The notes below the pieces were generated by a model, which was given only the letters and a program-made list of their open reading frames with translations, was not told the origin of the DNA and searched no databases. A DNA stretch of 64,000 bases from Pratylenchus scribneri. Taxonomy: Eukaryota > Nematoda > Chromadorea > Rhabditida > Pratylenchidae. The first letter of the stretch is position 1, and each line of letters begins with the position of its first letter. Made by a program: the position numbers and the translations under genes. The stretch covers positions 1,178,001-1,242,000 of the forward strand of contig JAQSEB010000091.1 in the NCBI GenBank assembly GCA_030063045.1. The letters run 5' to 3'. Positions 48,966-63,600 of the stretch are shown here, in pieces.

Positions 48966-51900
48966 TCAAAATGTGAACAGAATTGTGTCCAGCTGGCCCA
49001 ACGAAAGTTCCTCACGTCCCAATGTTGTTTTCCGCCTTGTTCCATTTCCTTCTTCCGCTTTCCTTCCACCACCATTTTGTTGCTGTTGGCCAACATCAAC
49101 AATTATTGGATTTGCCGTGTGATTTTTGACGCTCACCGCCGTACCAACGATCGCAGCTGAGGATGGTGTCGAAGAGGAATCCACCACTTTTGTAGAAGAT
49201 TCTCGCCTGTTGTCGTCTTCATTTTTCCCAGTTTCAGAAGCAACGGTGCTGTCCACTTTTTTGTTGCCTCTCACGCTTTGTGGACTCCTCGACTCCTCTC
49301 GTCGATAGACCGTGGAATTCTGGAAATAAAAAATTATTATTTTTTAAAAGGGCATTTTATTTCCAATTTTGCTGATTAAAAATATAAAGGGAATGTTCTG
49401 ACTGGGAGAAAAAAATTATTAACCGCTTGGGGGAATCGAACTTTGACATGTGAAAAAAGAATTCCAAAGGCTTAAACCATTGAGCTAAATGGACACATTT
49501 AAGAATTTTCCCTATTTTCAAACAAAAAGGATTAATTTAAAATTAAAATCATTAAGAAGAGATTCCAGTTTTTACTTTTTATTATGGACAAAAGTTTTAT
49601 AAAAAATGAAATGTCATTTAATTAACAAATTCTCCTACCTTTTCCTTTTGTTCCCTTCCAGCCACCGGCTCGGATTGTGCCTTTTGTTGTTGCTGTTCCC
49701 GCTCAATTTCCTCCAATTTTTGGCGCACAAATGCAGATTGGGATCGACCAGTCACTTGTTCCGACATTTTGCGCCTTTGTGTGGATGGTTGAGAACAATT
49801 GTTGGAGAAGGAAACTTTCCGTTGGCTGAGGGTATGGCTCAATGTGGCATCCTTTAAATTTAAATAAATTTGGTTGGTTTTGGGAAATTCGCATTTAAAA
49901 ATTTTATTTGTTATTTTATTTTGATCATTCTACATTAGAATTTGAATATTTTGGTTCTATTAATCTTTGTCTTGTTAATGACAATTGACAACAGTGCCTA
50001 ATGTGAGGGCCTTTCCTATTTGTCCTACTGTACCCCCACTTCTTTGTCTAATCGCCCTGTCACCCTATCAATCAAAATTGCCCCAAGCTGCCTCTTTAAC
50101 CCACCCTTTTTTCCTTTCCTAAATGCTTTTTACCCTTCACATTATTATTACATTTTCCCGCACAATTAATAAAGAATTATTTAAAATCGAATTCCCCTTA
50201 TCCCTATCCCGTATTGGGCCACTATGGACTTAGCCTAGGATGAAAGGCCCGGGTTGAGAGCTTAGGCTTAGCTCTTGCCCCGAACTAATTTAGCCTTAGA
50301 TTAGGACTAGTAATATTAATTTAGTAAAACTGGTTTAGACAAATATTTTAATAGCTTCCAAAATATATAAAAACGTACCAAACTGCATCGAGCCCTTTGT
50401 TGCTGTTGTGAATTGTTGACGTACAAATTTGAGGATGAGGATGGCCCTTTCGAAAGGGGCAAATGGCCATTGGCTGGAAAAATAATTAAATAAATATTAA
50501 AAAATAATTGGATGTAAATTAGAAAATGTTTGCCCTTTTTGATTGTATTTATCCATTGAAAAAAATTTCTAAATAAATGAGAATATTTTGCCCTGAAATT
50601 GCAGCAGAAATAAAATAAAATAATTTAATTTTTGAATCAGTTAATAAAGAAATTCAAAATGTTGGAACAGATTTTTAAATGGCAGTTTATTTAAACAAAT
50701 AAGAAATGGTTAATAATTTTTCCAATTTAATTTCATCAATTTAGATTAAATAAATTAATTTTTCCATTAAATTAATTGAATATTTAAACTTACCATAATG
50801 ATGTGATGAAAGCAGCTGAGCAGTTGATGGCTTTTCGGAGAAGGCGGACGACAGCCGAAATGTGTTCCTCGTTGCCCGTTGAAATTTTTGGTATCGTTTT
50901 CGGCATGGAAGCAACAATAAATGTTGGAAGGCGCGCCGATATTTTTGCGAGAAGGCAATGTAGATGAGCGGATTCAGGGAGGAGGAGAGCAGCGAAAGCC
51001 ACTGGAAATAATAAATTTTTGATTTTAAAAATTTGTAGAATATTTTTAAAAAAATTAGAGAATTTTTTACTGGGCAGAAAAAATTATTGGGCGCAGTGGG
51101 GAATCGAACCATTGAACTTTGCAATAAAATATTACAAGGACCTAAACCATTAAGCTAATGACTCACATGCGAATGGGCTTTTTAAACTCAAATAAAAATG
51201 TTTTTAATCTTACTATAAAAATTTTTCAAAATCGAATTAAAAACCCATGGATTAAAAATTAAACTTGCCTGGAAGATTGGCCGTAGAACGGAGGAGGCGA
51301 ATTGGAAAAATGCAGAGTCTCGATTTTCGGCCATAAAGAAATAGCAATATAGGCCGTAGAGAGGGGTCCAACAAAGTACAAAGACGACAATAACCTACAA
51401 ATTAGGAAAATTAATTGAAATACGGATTGATTTTACATGGTTAATGCTAATAAAATGCATAAAAATGATAGGTTTAATTTCTTTTTTTTCAGTAATTCTA
51501 TTTAAATGGGGTTTTTGGTTATTTAATGAATTTTTGAAGCGAATATATAGAGTGAAAGTTTGCAAAAATATTCTAGAAAGCCAGTATATTTGCTTCAAAA
51601 TATCCAAAAAGTGTCAAAAATGAAATGAATTTCTTTTCTTATTGGGCAAAATGTATTCGATTTGATTCTAAGTGGAAGTTTAGGTCACTTTTTCTTAATT
51701 TCTGATTGATTCCTTAAGCAAATCGGAATTGACACTTTTTTCCTCAATTATTAAAAAAAATGAATGGCCCACCGTGAACATCATTTGCGCAATTCGCAAT
51801 TTCACTCGTTCATCCCTCTGCCTGGCACCATTGTCCACGGCCAATTTCTTTTGGGTATGCTTTGAGACTGCCCGGAAAATGAGTGCATAAAGGACACAAA

Positions 51901-54900
51901 TGATGATGATTGGGACGAGGAAGGCAATGAACTGGAAATCATAATTTGTATTTAATTAATAGAAAAATTGGCAAAATCAAAATGACCCACAAATAAAATC
52001 CAAAGGAAAATGGAATTTATTAGTAAAGTATGCTCTCTCTAACCAATCAAAATAAATCAAAGAACAAGTCTTTCTTCTACCCTAAGGCTTAATCAATTCT
52101 TCGAAAAATTTAGTGAAATACTAATACATTTTTCATCTTTTTTTTTTAGTTTGGAATAAGTACGACTAGAAATGTAATGTAGAATATGTAGAAATGTATA
52201 AAGGTAAGCATCAAGCTTGAAAAAAATAATCTTCCTGAATGGTTGCAGCTCGAAAAGCTTTCCTTTCACTAAAATCTTTCAAAAATTCAGGGATAAGTGT
52301 GAATTCGAGGACTAAGGATTTAGGATTTTGTAAGATCATTTTAAATGTTCAATAAAATTTAAATAAAAATTCCATTCCATTGGATGTAAAAAATATGTAT
52401 ATTAAATTAATAAAGCCGACCAAATTGATGACAATGAATAGCCAAATATTCTCGGAAGTGTCGACACAGAGACGGGCCACCAGCCGATGTGCCCCATCTC
52501 CATTGTTCGTTTCACTGCCACTCAACAAATCATAGAGAATTTCCCGATAAAGCCATAAATTCGGGGAGGCCAATGCGCCACTCAAAAGCCAAATGCCAAG
52601 AATGTAAAAATGAAGGAGGGAATTCTTCATTTTCAATTGTTTTAGAGGATGGCAAATTGCCATGTAACGATCGGCGGTGACCTAAAGAAAAAATATAATT
52701 AATTATTTTAAATGAATTAAAATATTTTATTTTTTTTTTCCAATTTTTAAATCTCTTTAACCTTCCTTTTAAATTTATTGTTTCCTCATTTTTCATTTTT
52801 TTAATTACCAAAAATAATATTTATTATTTCCTCATCCAATCAGTCAGATTGATTTCCATCCTCGTATCCATTTTCATTTTCACATGGTCGCATCGCAAAT
52901 GAGGATGTGAAATCCAAAACCACCCAGAAGTTTTTAAAAGGACAAAAAATAATTTGGCTTTATTTAGGCCAAAAATGGAACGGGGAAGGAAGAGTTTCGA
53001 ATTTTTGGATGAATTTATGTTTTTTAAACTATCAAAGCACAAATTATCGTTTTTTGGTGAGTATATTTTATTGATTTGGGAAATTAAATTTTTAATTTTA
53101 TATGTTTGAATTGGAAATTAGTAAAAAAATTTATTTTCCGATGGGCGTCCAGGAAAAATCTTAGAATTAATTAGTATACTGTTTTCCGGAAAGATTCTAA
53201 TTTGTTATTGTAATTCTGATTTGTAATTGCAATTCTGATTTGTAATTGTAATTCTGATTTGTAATTGTAATTCTGATTTGTAATTGTAATTCTGATTTGT
53301 GATTGTAATTCTGATTTGCGATTGTAATTGCAATTCTGATTTGTAATTGTAATTGCAATTCTGATTTGCGGTTGTAATTGTAATTCTGATTTGCGATTGT
53401 AATTGTAATTCTGATTTGCGGTTGTAATTGTAATTCTGATTTGCGGTTGTAATTGTAATTCTGATTTGTAATTGTAATTCTGATTTGCGATTGTAAATTG
53501 TAATTCTGATTTGCGATTGTAAATTGTAATTCTGATTTGCGATTGTAATTCTGATTTGCGATTGTAATTGTAATTCTGATTTGTAATTGTAATTCTGATT
53601 TGCGATTGTAAATTGTAATTCTGATTTGCGATTGTAATTCTGATTTGCGATTGTAATTGTAATTCTGATTTGTAATTGTAATTCTGATTTGCGATTGTAA
53701 ATTATAATTCTGATTTGCGATTGTAATTCTGATTTGCGATTGTAATTGTAATTCTGATTTGTAATTGTAATTCTGATTTGCGATTGTAAATTGTAATTCT
53801 GATTTGCGATTGTAATTCTGATTTGCGATTGTAAATTGTAATTCTGATTTGCGATTGTAATTCTGATTTGCGATTGTAATTGTAATTCTGATTTGTAATT
53901 GTAATTCTGATTTGCGATTGTAAATTGTAATTCTGATTTGCAATTGTAATTGTAATTTTGATTTGTAATTGTAATTCTGATTTGCGATTGTAATTCTGAT
54001 TTTCGGTTGTAATTGTAATTCTGATTTGCGATTGTAATTGTAATTCTGATTTGCGATTGTAATTGTAATTCTGATTTGCGATTGTAATTGTAATTCTGAT
54101 TTGCGATTGTAATTGTAATTCTGATTTGTAATTGTAATTGTAAATTCTGATTTGCGATTGTAATTCTGATTTTCGGTTGTAATTGTAATTCTGATTTGCG
54201 ATTGTAATTGTAATTCTGATTTGCGATTGTAATTGTAATTCTGATTTGTAATTGTAATTGTAAATTCTGATTTGCGATTGTAATTGTAATTCTGATTTGT
54301 AATTGTAATTGTGTTTTCGGGAAAAAAATTTAATTGTAATAAAAAATTTTTTTAATTAATTAAAAATTTGAAAATATTTTTTGATAAATTTTTATACAAT
54401 TATTTTTTCACTTACCCCGACCAGTGTGAAAATGGATGCGCATGAAGTAGTGGAATTGACCCAGACTGATAATTTGCAACCGAATGAGCCGAGTTGCCAT
54501 TCTGCAATAAAAATGGAATTAATTAAAAGAAGAATAATATTATTTTTTTTTTAAATAAATCCCTTAAAAATTTATTTCCAGGATTTTCCCCATTTTTTCA
54601 TTCCTCTTCATTATTTCCAAAGAGCGTCATTCCCCAAAAATTGTGCCATTTTTTATGCAATTTAATCCTATTATAGTCCATTCCCACATTCTCGTTTAAT
54701 ATCTTTGAATCCTCAAATGATCTTTTCAAATTCTTCTCTATTGGTCATTTCCGGTTCATTTTCTGGCCAAATTCTCCCATCCTCCCTTCACTTCTTTCCA
54801 TTCATTTTCTCTTCTAAATTTTCCTTTTAATTGTCCCCTCCTTGGTTTGAATTGAAAGAATCATCCGGTGGAATTTTCCCATCCATTCCGCCCAAAATTC

Positions 54901-57601
54901 GATGGTATTCTTTGCCGCCATTTCCCATTGGAATCCCTCCACTCTATGCTTCATCCTATGACCTTTGTGTGCCATTTCCGTGGACTTTGTGCCAATGCCG
55001 ATTGACAAATTTGGCATTAACCACTATGAATGGCATTTTGGTTTCGAAAATTATTCTTGGTCCTCTTTTCTGAACCCTTTTATTTATACCTTCTTTTTAT
55101 TCATTCTTTTCGTGGGGATATTTTATTGGGCGGTCCTTAACCCCCATTTCCGCCCAGTTCCCATTCCCATGTGCTTTTTGGTCCTTTGTGCCATGGTCCA
55201 ATGGCTACTTTATTCTTTCTTCCTCTAATTCTTGGCCTCTGAACGCCTACTTTTCACTTTGGGTTTTGTGTCCTACTCCCACCCAAATGAATGGCCAAAG
55301 GGCCCGGGTGATGATAAACGAATTATTTTGAAAATATGAGGCGGCAAATGGGGGAGGAGTGCCAAAGACCCATTGACGTCTTTTGGAAGTGCCATCGGAA
55401 TTTTTGCAAAAAAATTGGCCGTGGCGCAAAAGAAAAATAAGGGATAAAAAATTTATCCCAGAAAATGAACTGAAGGATTTCTGAGCATTTTTAATAGAAC
55501 AAAACTTTTTAAAAATTAATTTTGGCAACCCAAATTTTTTTCCAATTTTTATTTATTTGACCAAAAACAAAAATTATTCAAAATTGCCGAAAGGCATAAT
55601 CAAAGGAGATGAGAATTATTTGGCCCCTCAAATAAATAATTCCAAAAAATGGAAAGCAAAAATTGGCCAAAAACAAAATCCATCATTAATTTTTTTGGCT
55701 GAGACCCAAAAATCCCGAGTAAATATGGAAAAAACAAGAAAAAAAATAATAATTTTGTTGATTCCAAATGTGAATGAATCCCAAGAAAAAATGCCCTCCA
55801 ATTTTGGTGATTGTTTTTTCCGTACTATGGAAAAATTTAGAGGAAAATTCTAAGAAAAAAGTGGCCAAATTATGAGGGCAAAGGCATGCATTTGACAATA
55901 TTTTGCACTCAATTTTAGTTAGCTGCAAAAAAAGTAGAGGGAAATCCCTGACCAATGGATGCCGTGTGCCGGATATTTTGCTGCGCGCCACTTCCTTTTT
56001 TTCGGCCCCTTCTTTCTCATAATTAATCCCCAAAGGAAAGGATTCGGGGACCAGCGTCATCCTCCCTCAATTCCCTTCATTCCCTCACTTTCCCTCACTT
56101 TTTTTGGGTTGTCATCATCCATTTTTTGGCTGCATTTTCGTCAGCTGTTACCCTTATAAAAAATTGGACGAAATATATGGCCAATGGCCAAAACTCAAAT
56201 GGATGAATTGAAGAAAAGGCTAATTGATTCATTTATTAGGGAAAACACCAATTGGGCTCCCACTTTAAACCCAATAAAAAGAAAATAATGGGTTTTGCAA
56301 CTCAACAAAAGAGAAAATACCAATGGCCGACCATAACGAAAAGGCATAAAAAGAGGTGGATTGAGGGAATTTGTGAAGGAAAAGTGGCCGCCTTCTGATG
56401 CTGGGAGCTGCTGGGAGGAAGTCATAAATTTTTTGATGTGCTTTGAAAGGGAATTTCTTAGCCTCTTTTAATTTAATTTTTACCTTAGATTATTTTGGAG
56501 GGGAAAGAGGGAGGGAGCCTGCTGCTGATTAGCCTTTGGGGTATAATAGATGAAGGGCGGGTGGCGGCATCATAAAAAAAAACGCTAGGAATTGGCTGAT
56601 GAGGAACGCCAAAAAATCTTTGGCCATTGTTCCTAATAAAAATAAGGATTCGGCTTCCTCCCCATAAAATCATCAATTCAATAGAATTTCTCATTAGGAT
56701 AGGGCTCATTTAATTTCTTTTCCCGAAAAAATGTTATTTTATGGCCTTCGGAAATGGTACATTTTTGAGAATGTGATTGGTTAAAAGAGGAAAGAATTTT
56801 GGGCAAAATGAACTTCAATCGGCCTATTAAAGTATTTTTATAGCATTGAAAAATAAACCCATTTTTATGGACCTACCAGTAAGCAAATTGTTCAAGAGGG
56901 TGCTGGGCAGGCAAAAAACAAGGATCAACAAATCGGCCAACTGAAAATAAAAGTTAAAGATTTGGTGAAAGTAACTCAAGATTTCGAAGTAAAATGTATG
57001 GTTTTTACTTATAATTTTTATGGAAATTTTTTGATAACAAAGGTTTGTAAAGAATAGTCACTTGTCAATTAAATTTGGATCTGTAATTCTAAAAACCGAA
57101 AGTCTTGTGAAAGTCAAACTTCTCAAAAACTCAAGGTTTTGAACCTAAAAATATAAGGTTTTGACCAAAATTTATGTCTTTGAAAAAATTGAGGCCTAGT
57201 GGGAATTTCCTCAAAATTCGAATACATTTTGTTGAGCTTACCGCCAATGAAGAGATTAGCCAATCGGTGGCAGTCCTCAACGATTTGTTCATTGCGATTG
57301 CGGCACAGACGAAAATGTTGCCAACAAGGCCACAAAAGAAGACGGCAGCGTAGAAAATGACGAAAACGGCAAAAAGTGAGGCCGGAACACGCCAAGTGTC
57401 CAGCACCGGTTGTTCATCGGCCATTTCCATTGATGCTACGGTTGTTGGCATTGATGTGGTTGGGTCAGTGTCAGCGGTGGTGGATGTGCCGGCGGCCAAA
57501 ATGTGTGAAATTGCTGATGAGATTAATTGGTCGGCGGCATTTAAATTATTATTATTCTCGGAATTAGAATAGGAAGAGGAAGGAAATGAATTATCGTCCA
57601 T
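48966..57601 (-). CDS. Rhodopsin-like GPCR, neuropeptide-receptor type
   Basis: Ten exons (57601-57242, 56940-56877, 54501-54416, 52681-52421, 51931-51773, 51394-51269, 51001-50794, 50473-50379, 49851-49639, 49319-48966) give 641 aa. A Ser/Asn/Thr-rich N-terminus is followed by TM1 (FCGLVGNIFVCAAI), TM2 (LADLLILVFCLP), TM3 with its cysteine (FGCKLSVWVN) and TADRYMAICHPLK (DRY box), TM4 (ILGIWLLSGALASP), TM5 (FIAFLVPIIIICVLY), TM6 (FVLCWTPLYGLY) and TM7 SSSLNPLIYIAFSQKYR (NPxxY). A 220-residue tail is Ser/Gln-rich with a short coiled coil (RQKLEEIEREQQQQ). The ligand is not predictable from sequence alone. The intron after exon 6 is GC-AG (CAG|GCAAGT). Introns 2 and 3 are 2.4 and 1.7 kb; intron 3 contains the minisatellite. 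Confidence 0.9.
49421..49494 (-). pseudogene. tRNA-like element, copy 1
   Basis: The minus strand has A-box-like TTAGCTCAATGGTTTAAG and B-box-like AAGTTCGATTCCCC. The stems are incomplete. It is related to the copy at 51088-51165 (shared CAGAAAAAATTATT-type flank). Lies in the last GPCR intron. Confidence 0.45.
50006..50315 (-). repeat. Dispersed repeat, copy B
   Basis: Read on the minus strand it parallels copy A end to end: TAGTCCTAATCTAAGGCTAA, then a GATAGGGTGACAGGGCGATTA block (copy A has GATAGGGTGACGGGGTGATTA), then GGGGGTACAGTAGG and AATAGGAAAGGCCCTCA. It lies in intron 8 of the GPCR gene. Confidence 0.6.
51088..51165 (-). pseudogene. tRNA-like element, copy 2
   Basis: The minus strand has TTAGCTTAATGGTTTAGG and TGGTTCGATTCCCCA at tRNA spacing. 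The same AAAAAATTATT flank as copy 1 follows its 3' end. Lies in the GC-AG intron of the GPCR gene. Confidence 0.45.
53197..54315. repeat. Minisatellite of TAATTGTAATTCTGATTTGCGA units
   Basis: About 1.1 kb made of roughly 50 irregular units of 17-27 bases (core TGTAATTCTGATTTG, followed by CGAT or TAAT and optional TGTAAT). It also stays open as a minus-strand frame (IRITIANQNYN repeats) only because of its composition. It lies entirely inside intron 3 of the GPCR gene. Confidence 0.95.
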
Positions 57602-60600
57602 TATTTAACTAAAAATCTGAAAAATTGAACAGGGAAATTGGTTATAAATTTAGATTTTAATGATATTGGAAAAAATGAGAAATTATTGTACTAAAATTGG
57701 ATGGAAAAATCATTGAAATTTGTGTGCGTAATTTGGTCGAAAGGACACAAAAAAATGATGCGAATTATAATTATTTTAATGTGTGTTATTGATGAATAAA
57801 TGTGACAAAAACATTTGCAAGAGGATTTACGTGTGCGCAAATGAAATGAAAATAAATGCGTGTGATTCATTTGAAAATTGTGGGGATAGATGGAAGAAAC
57901 AAGCCGACTAGACGGCTGCTATTTCTAATAAAGATAATAATCGAGAATATGGGCCCATAAATTGTGCGCGCGTAATTTGCGGGTATATTCGGTGTTTTGT
58001 ATTGAGAGGGAATTTTTGGAATTAATTTCATTTAAATATGCAAAAATGATTGCAAAATTAGGCCATTTAATTTATCCAAAAAAGATGCAAAATTTTTGGC
58101 CAAAAAGTTCTCTAAATTTCCGCTCTCATTTCACATTTTAGGGTAAAGGCGGCTGAAACTCACACATAAAAAGGTATATTTGGGGGTTGGCTCATTTCCT
58201 CTCCGCCTCTTCTCGAGAGTGGATTTGGATTGATGAAGGAGGGGATATGGATATGGAAGGGTGGAATAATGTTCAAATGTTTGTTCTTCGGCGTCAGCCG
58301 TCGATGGCCAACTTTCCCCTTTGCTTTTCCCCCTTTGGGCCAAATAAACTCAATGAAGGAGGGACAGAGGCGAATGGCGATGATGAAGAACCCCGCCCAC
58401 CCCTAAAAAGCTTGGTTGGTGGCAGCCGGTCGAGATTGAAAGGGGGAAGGAAGGACAAATGAGTGAAAAAGGGGAGGGGAAACCTACCCTGTGGCCGAGA
58501 ATTATTTACGCGAAAAAATGAGCAAAAATGGGGAGGAAAAGGGGAAAGGGAGGAGTGCCAATGCCCCGACGACCGAGCAGTGTTTTTGGCATTAAGCCCC
58601 TGTTGTCCCCTTTCCTTATATGTTTATATGGAAATAAAGAAGAGGGCCGGCCATGAGGTGGGCCGAAATTTGTGTACTTATCCTCCCAAAACCATCCACA
58701 AACATTTTTTACCAATTTGCCACATTTTTCGGTTCTCTCCTATCCCCTGGCCTATAGTTTTTCGTGTACCAATCCAAAGAGGGCAGTTTTGCTTGGATTT
58801 TGGAGTTCTCATTCCTCAGTTTCCTTATTGGCCATTTTGATGAACCCGTATGAAAGGGGGGGGGGGGGGGGTGAAGGAAATGGAAGAAAAGAATGGCCTG
58901 AGGGGAAGGGGGAAAGTGGGTTCAAATTTCAATTGTTATTGTGAGTTTGGGGCCTGGGGGGGGATTGAAGGAGGAAGGAAGGAACTTAAAAGGTAAGACA
59001 ATTGGCCATTATTTTGTCTACTGGAAAAAAACATGCAACAAAACAAAATTTGGACCATTTTCGTCTATTATATGGGAATACTAAAAAAGACTAAATTAGG
59101 TAATTAAAAATGTACTCAAATTTGGGGATTCATTTGGTTTTTGTTCGTTTAAAAATTACTAAACCCAAAGTTAACCCATCTTTTGTCCTAAATAGCCAAA
59201 TTTGCAAGTGAAAATGATGGAGGAAATATTGGAGTTTTAGTGAGCTTTAGGCACCCTTTTGTCTAGCAAAAAATGAATGCAATTTGGCGCGGCAAACTCA
59301 AATGATGCCGAAGCCTTTTTTTGATAAGGAAATTAAATAAACCACTGTGAGGCCGTAGCCTCCTTTTTTTAATGGAGAAGTTGAAAATGCGCGCGCGGAG
59401 GAAATTTGGCCAGAATAAAATCAATTTTCAAAATGAACATTGAGGGAATTTCGATTTCGATGGGTTCACTGTTCACGCAATGGCGTTTAAAAATTATTGC
59501 CAAATTTCCGAGAATATTTTGTGTGAATTTTTCATTGGTTGAAAATTTTTTTTGTTGAAACTTTGGACTTTAAAAAATGCGCGAAGTAGGTGGGAATGTA
59601 TGGAGAAATTAATGTTAATTGGATTTGAATTTAAATGGGGTGGGAGAATTATGTAGAAGTTGGCAAATGAATGAAAATGAATTAATTAATTTGTAAGAAA
59701 AAATGTTTCATAAAAATAATTATTGGAATGATTCTTGCCAAATGGAATCGAGCAACATTTTGATGGGAAATTTTTTTATATTTTTCACTATAATAAGGTG
59801 GATTAGCGCAATATTCACTCAAAAAACATTTAAAATCCAAATAATTATCAGTAATTTTCTTTCGACTTTGCACTTTTTTTTGACGTGGCACCACATTTTG
59901 GATTAAAGGTGTAAAGGAAATGAAAGGTGGTAAATGCAAATAATATTTAAAATGAATAAATAGGGCAAAGGCGGAGGTGGGTAAAATTGTCGGCTTTGGC
60001 CAACATTTTTTTGGCCAAACAAATCCAATCGGCGAAAATGAGCGGAACGGTGAGAAAGAATTGAGGTGGAAAAAAAATTTTCGAGGAAGTTTTGGGTGTA
60101 GGCAGCAGGCAATGGCTTAATTGGAGCCCGAAAACCTCCTTAGATGGGTTGAGTTTGTTTGCAATCTCACATGTCCGAATATATTTCACACATTCAACCG
60201 TATATATCATCATTCTTTTTGGGGAAATTGGAAGTTTTGGCCTTAAAAGGAAAGGTCGCCGGGGAATGATGAACCCGCCGGTCGAAACATTCCTTTACAT
60301 TGTTTTTTCCCGTTTGAATGCAAAATTGAACTGTGATTTTTCGCACACTTTCCATTTTCGGAAGGCCTTAAATGTTGCTTCTTTTTTGCTGGTTGCCTTG
60401 CCATTTGCATTAAAATGTTTTCTGTTCATTCAATAATTTATGTAAAAATATTATGGATTAAAGCAAGGGAGAGGATTGCATGATTTTGGGAACGGAAAAT
60501 GATGTGGAAAAAACAATAAGAACAATGGGAAATGGAGGCAAATATTTTTGAATTATTTTGTGTTAGAATTTGGAATTGGAATAAATAATTTCTAATTTTT

Positions 60601-63600
60601 TGAGTATTTTTTACATTAATTTGACACAGATAAAATGTTGCGTGACAATACCATTTTCGATTTCAATTTACATCGTTTTCATTTTTTTTTGCTATAAAAT
60701 CGGCATTTTTTGAGCAAGAGAATATAGTAGAAATCGGGTGAACACTGACAATGGAAACATTATCCCCTTAGGCAATGTCAAAAAAGGTAAGATAGGGTTT
60801 TTACAAAAATTCCCCCTATTTTGACTGTGAGACGGAATAAATTATTGTTTATTCAATTATTTATTTTTCTTGTTTAGTACACTTTTTGAGCCAATATTTA
60901 ATGCTGGGCAAAATTAAATTAAAAAGCGGTGAATAATGTGGAGAATAAAAGGCGGAGAAAATTTATAAAAACAGATTCTAATTTATTAGAAGAGAATTTA
61001 AAGCCAGAAAAAAAGGAAAATGTATGGGAATTTATTTAAAAAAAACCATGAAGCTTAATTTGCGTAGTTTAATTTGTGATTTTAGCCATAAATTTGACTG
61101 GCGACATTACATTTTAAAATTTATTTGATGAGGCCTATAAAGTTTGACTAGCGGCCACATTTTTAAATGGATTTTGATATAAAAAAGTTGGTCGAGTCAA
61201 AAAATGGTCAAACAAAAACGTGGAGAAATATTATTTCCAAATAAAAGAAGCCAAAAAATTAGGCTAGACTAGCAGCGCTTTTCCCATCCCAACCTGACCC
61301 TCTACTCTTCCGTAACCATATATAGAGTAAAAGGTAAAACTCCCGAGATGACCGGGACAATGTATAGTAGGATTAGGGCCAGAGTTTAGTGTTTCAGGGT
61401 CAGGAATGGGATTGAATGGAGTGAATATCGCGAAGCGAAGCGACCAAAATTAAACTATTTGGGGAAACAGAAAAGCGCTAGTGTTACCAAAAATGAGATG
61501 TGGAACCATAAAAAGGTACATTAAACATTTTTAAAAGAGAGTTGAAAATAGTTTAATTTTTGGTTATTTTATTATTTGTTTGTTCATCAGAGTTCATCCG
61601 TTGCCGAATTTTCCCTGCTGCTATCCCTGCTATCCCGAAAAACATGGACCGGGGAGTAAGAGTGTAGTAACACGGCACAAAACTTCAAAAATTGGATGGA
61701 AATGCAGTTTTCGGTTTGTTGCTGCATTCGGGTGCCAAAGAATTTAATGGAAATTTGAGTACCATTTTGCGCTACTTCCAAATAATTCCAAATGGGGGAT
61801 GAGCCGCTTTTCTGCAGGCTATTTGCGTGAATGAATGTGACAGCCTTTTTCCCAACCCAAAAATTGGTCGTCGATCTTCCCATGCGTATGCGCGCAAAAT
61901 GTTCGACCTAAATTTTTGAACGCATTGAAATTGAATAGCACAGTAATAAGCAAAATGCGACATTAGGCACAAATAAAAAAATGTGCAAAAATTTTTTTAA
62001 GTACAATTTTATGACTGCATTTTAGTATGACCAAAATGTGTTCAAATTTTGGCATTAATTTTTTATTTTTTTGCTTTCATTTTACCTTTTTTGGTGTTCA
62101 AATTTGTTTTTCTTCCTTATTTTCTATATTTTTTTAGGAAAAGTAACTGAAAGGATTATTTCTCGTCAAAATTTGCCTAAAAATGAGGCCATGTTCCTCC
62201 TCCATCGACCATTGGCCCCACAAATCAATCCATCATTTCTTTCTTCCACTTCCTGACAATCTTTTGGCCAAAATTAACAAAAATCGGAAGGAAAATTTCC
62301 ATTAATTGTGAATTTTCGGACGTTTGTTGACCAAAATTTTACCCATTTAAAAAGTGTAAAAAATGTCTAATCCAAATTTGAAGGAATTCCCTTAAATTTG
62401 TTCAAATTCCCAGCAAAGATTAGACATAAATGATCCTAAAATTTAGTCTTAATGGGAAAAATGGCCACCCAAAAAAGGAAGTCATCGGTTGAATGGAAGA
62501 GCCGAATGACAAATAGTCAAATTTAAAAAAATGAGGGAGAAAAAAGTGGTCAAAAGACCGCAAAAATGGAGAGGAAAGGGGGACAAAAATGAGGGGGAAA
62601 ATGAAGTGGAAAATATGGCCAAAGGGCAAATATATTCCAATGCAATTCCCTCGGGAGCCATCAAAAAAATTCACGCGCGACCTCCCTGTGGCCTCTGTGC
62701 CCTCTTCAACCAATCCAATGTTTGGAAATTCCACGAAAATGGAGGGGGAGAGAAGGTGGTTGGTGCCAAAAATGGCATTTTGAATGCTTTCCGCTATTGG
62801 AGGCCATATTCCAAATTGGGGGACACGCAACAAAAATAATCCTCCAATTTTTATTTAATTCATATTTATTAGGGGAATTCCTATTTTAAATTTTGCCAAC
62901 ATTTCTTTTGCTTTTATTAACGGAATTCCTATATTCAAAATTGATCTCTGTATCGCGCACATTTCTTTAGTCCTAAAGAATATCATTGAATAAAAATAAA
63001 AAGCATTTATAGGTATTCTTTAATCGTAATTCTAATAAAATGGGGAGGATGGGGAATGTTTTTTGGCGACAATTTTCCAACCATATTGCTGTTCATTTCG
63101 CTTAATTCTTAAGTTTTTTTTGTAAAAGTTAGCCTCAAAATTTGAAAATAAATTAAATTGGAATTTAGAGAGAGTCAATAAATTGATTTGTAAATTGGAA
63201 GGAATAGGCCATAAATATATTTCTACAACATTTTTTTGCTTTAAACATTCCACTTTTTGTCATGACAAAAATTTTAGTTTAATATTTTTCGCTTTTTCCT
63301 AGAAAATTTACAGCAAAAATTTTATATTCGTTCCATTATATTTCCGGCACTCGTGAATGTACCAACTAAAAATATTGGCTAATTGGCCTCCCAAAATGGG
63401 GACGGGTTAAAAATATTGTGCGATTTTTGATTGGTTGGTTGTTTTGCATCGAAAAGGTCATTTTTGTATTTTCACTGTGCGGATTATTCAACACATTTTG
63501 TGCCAATTTGCGCGCGTGGGCATTCATCCATTCAATTCTGGGTAAAAATGGAGGCAGATTCTTCCCATTGTTTTGTAAAATGAATGCCGAATTAATTTGT

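Noticed and set aside
53197..53943. Long minus-strand ORF of IRITIANQNYN repeats
   Set aside because: It arises from the frame-neutral minisatellite. The repeat units vary in length, the ORF has no flanking coding signal and it lies within a GPCR intron.
58463..58840. 125-codon plus frame in the G-rich intergenic region
   Set aside because: Composition-driven, without domains or splice context.
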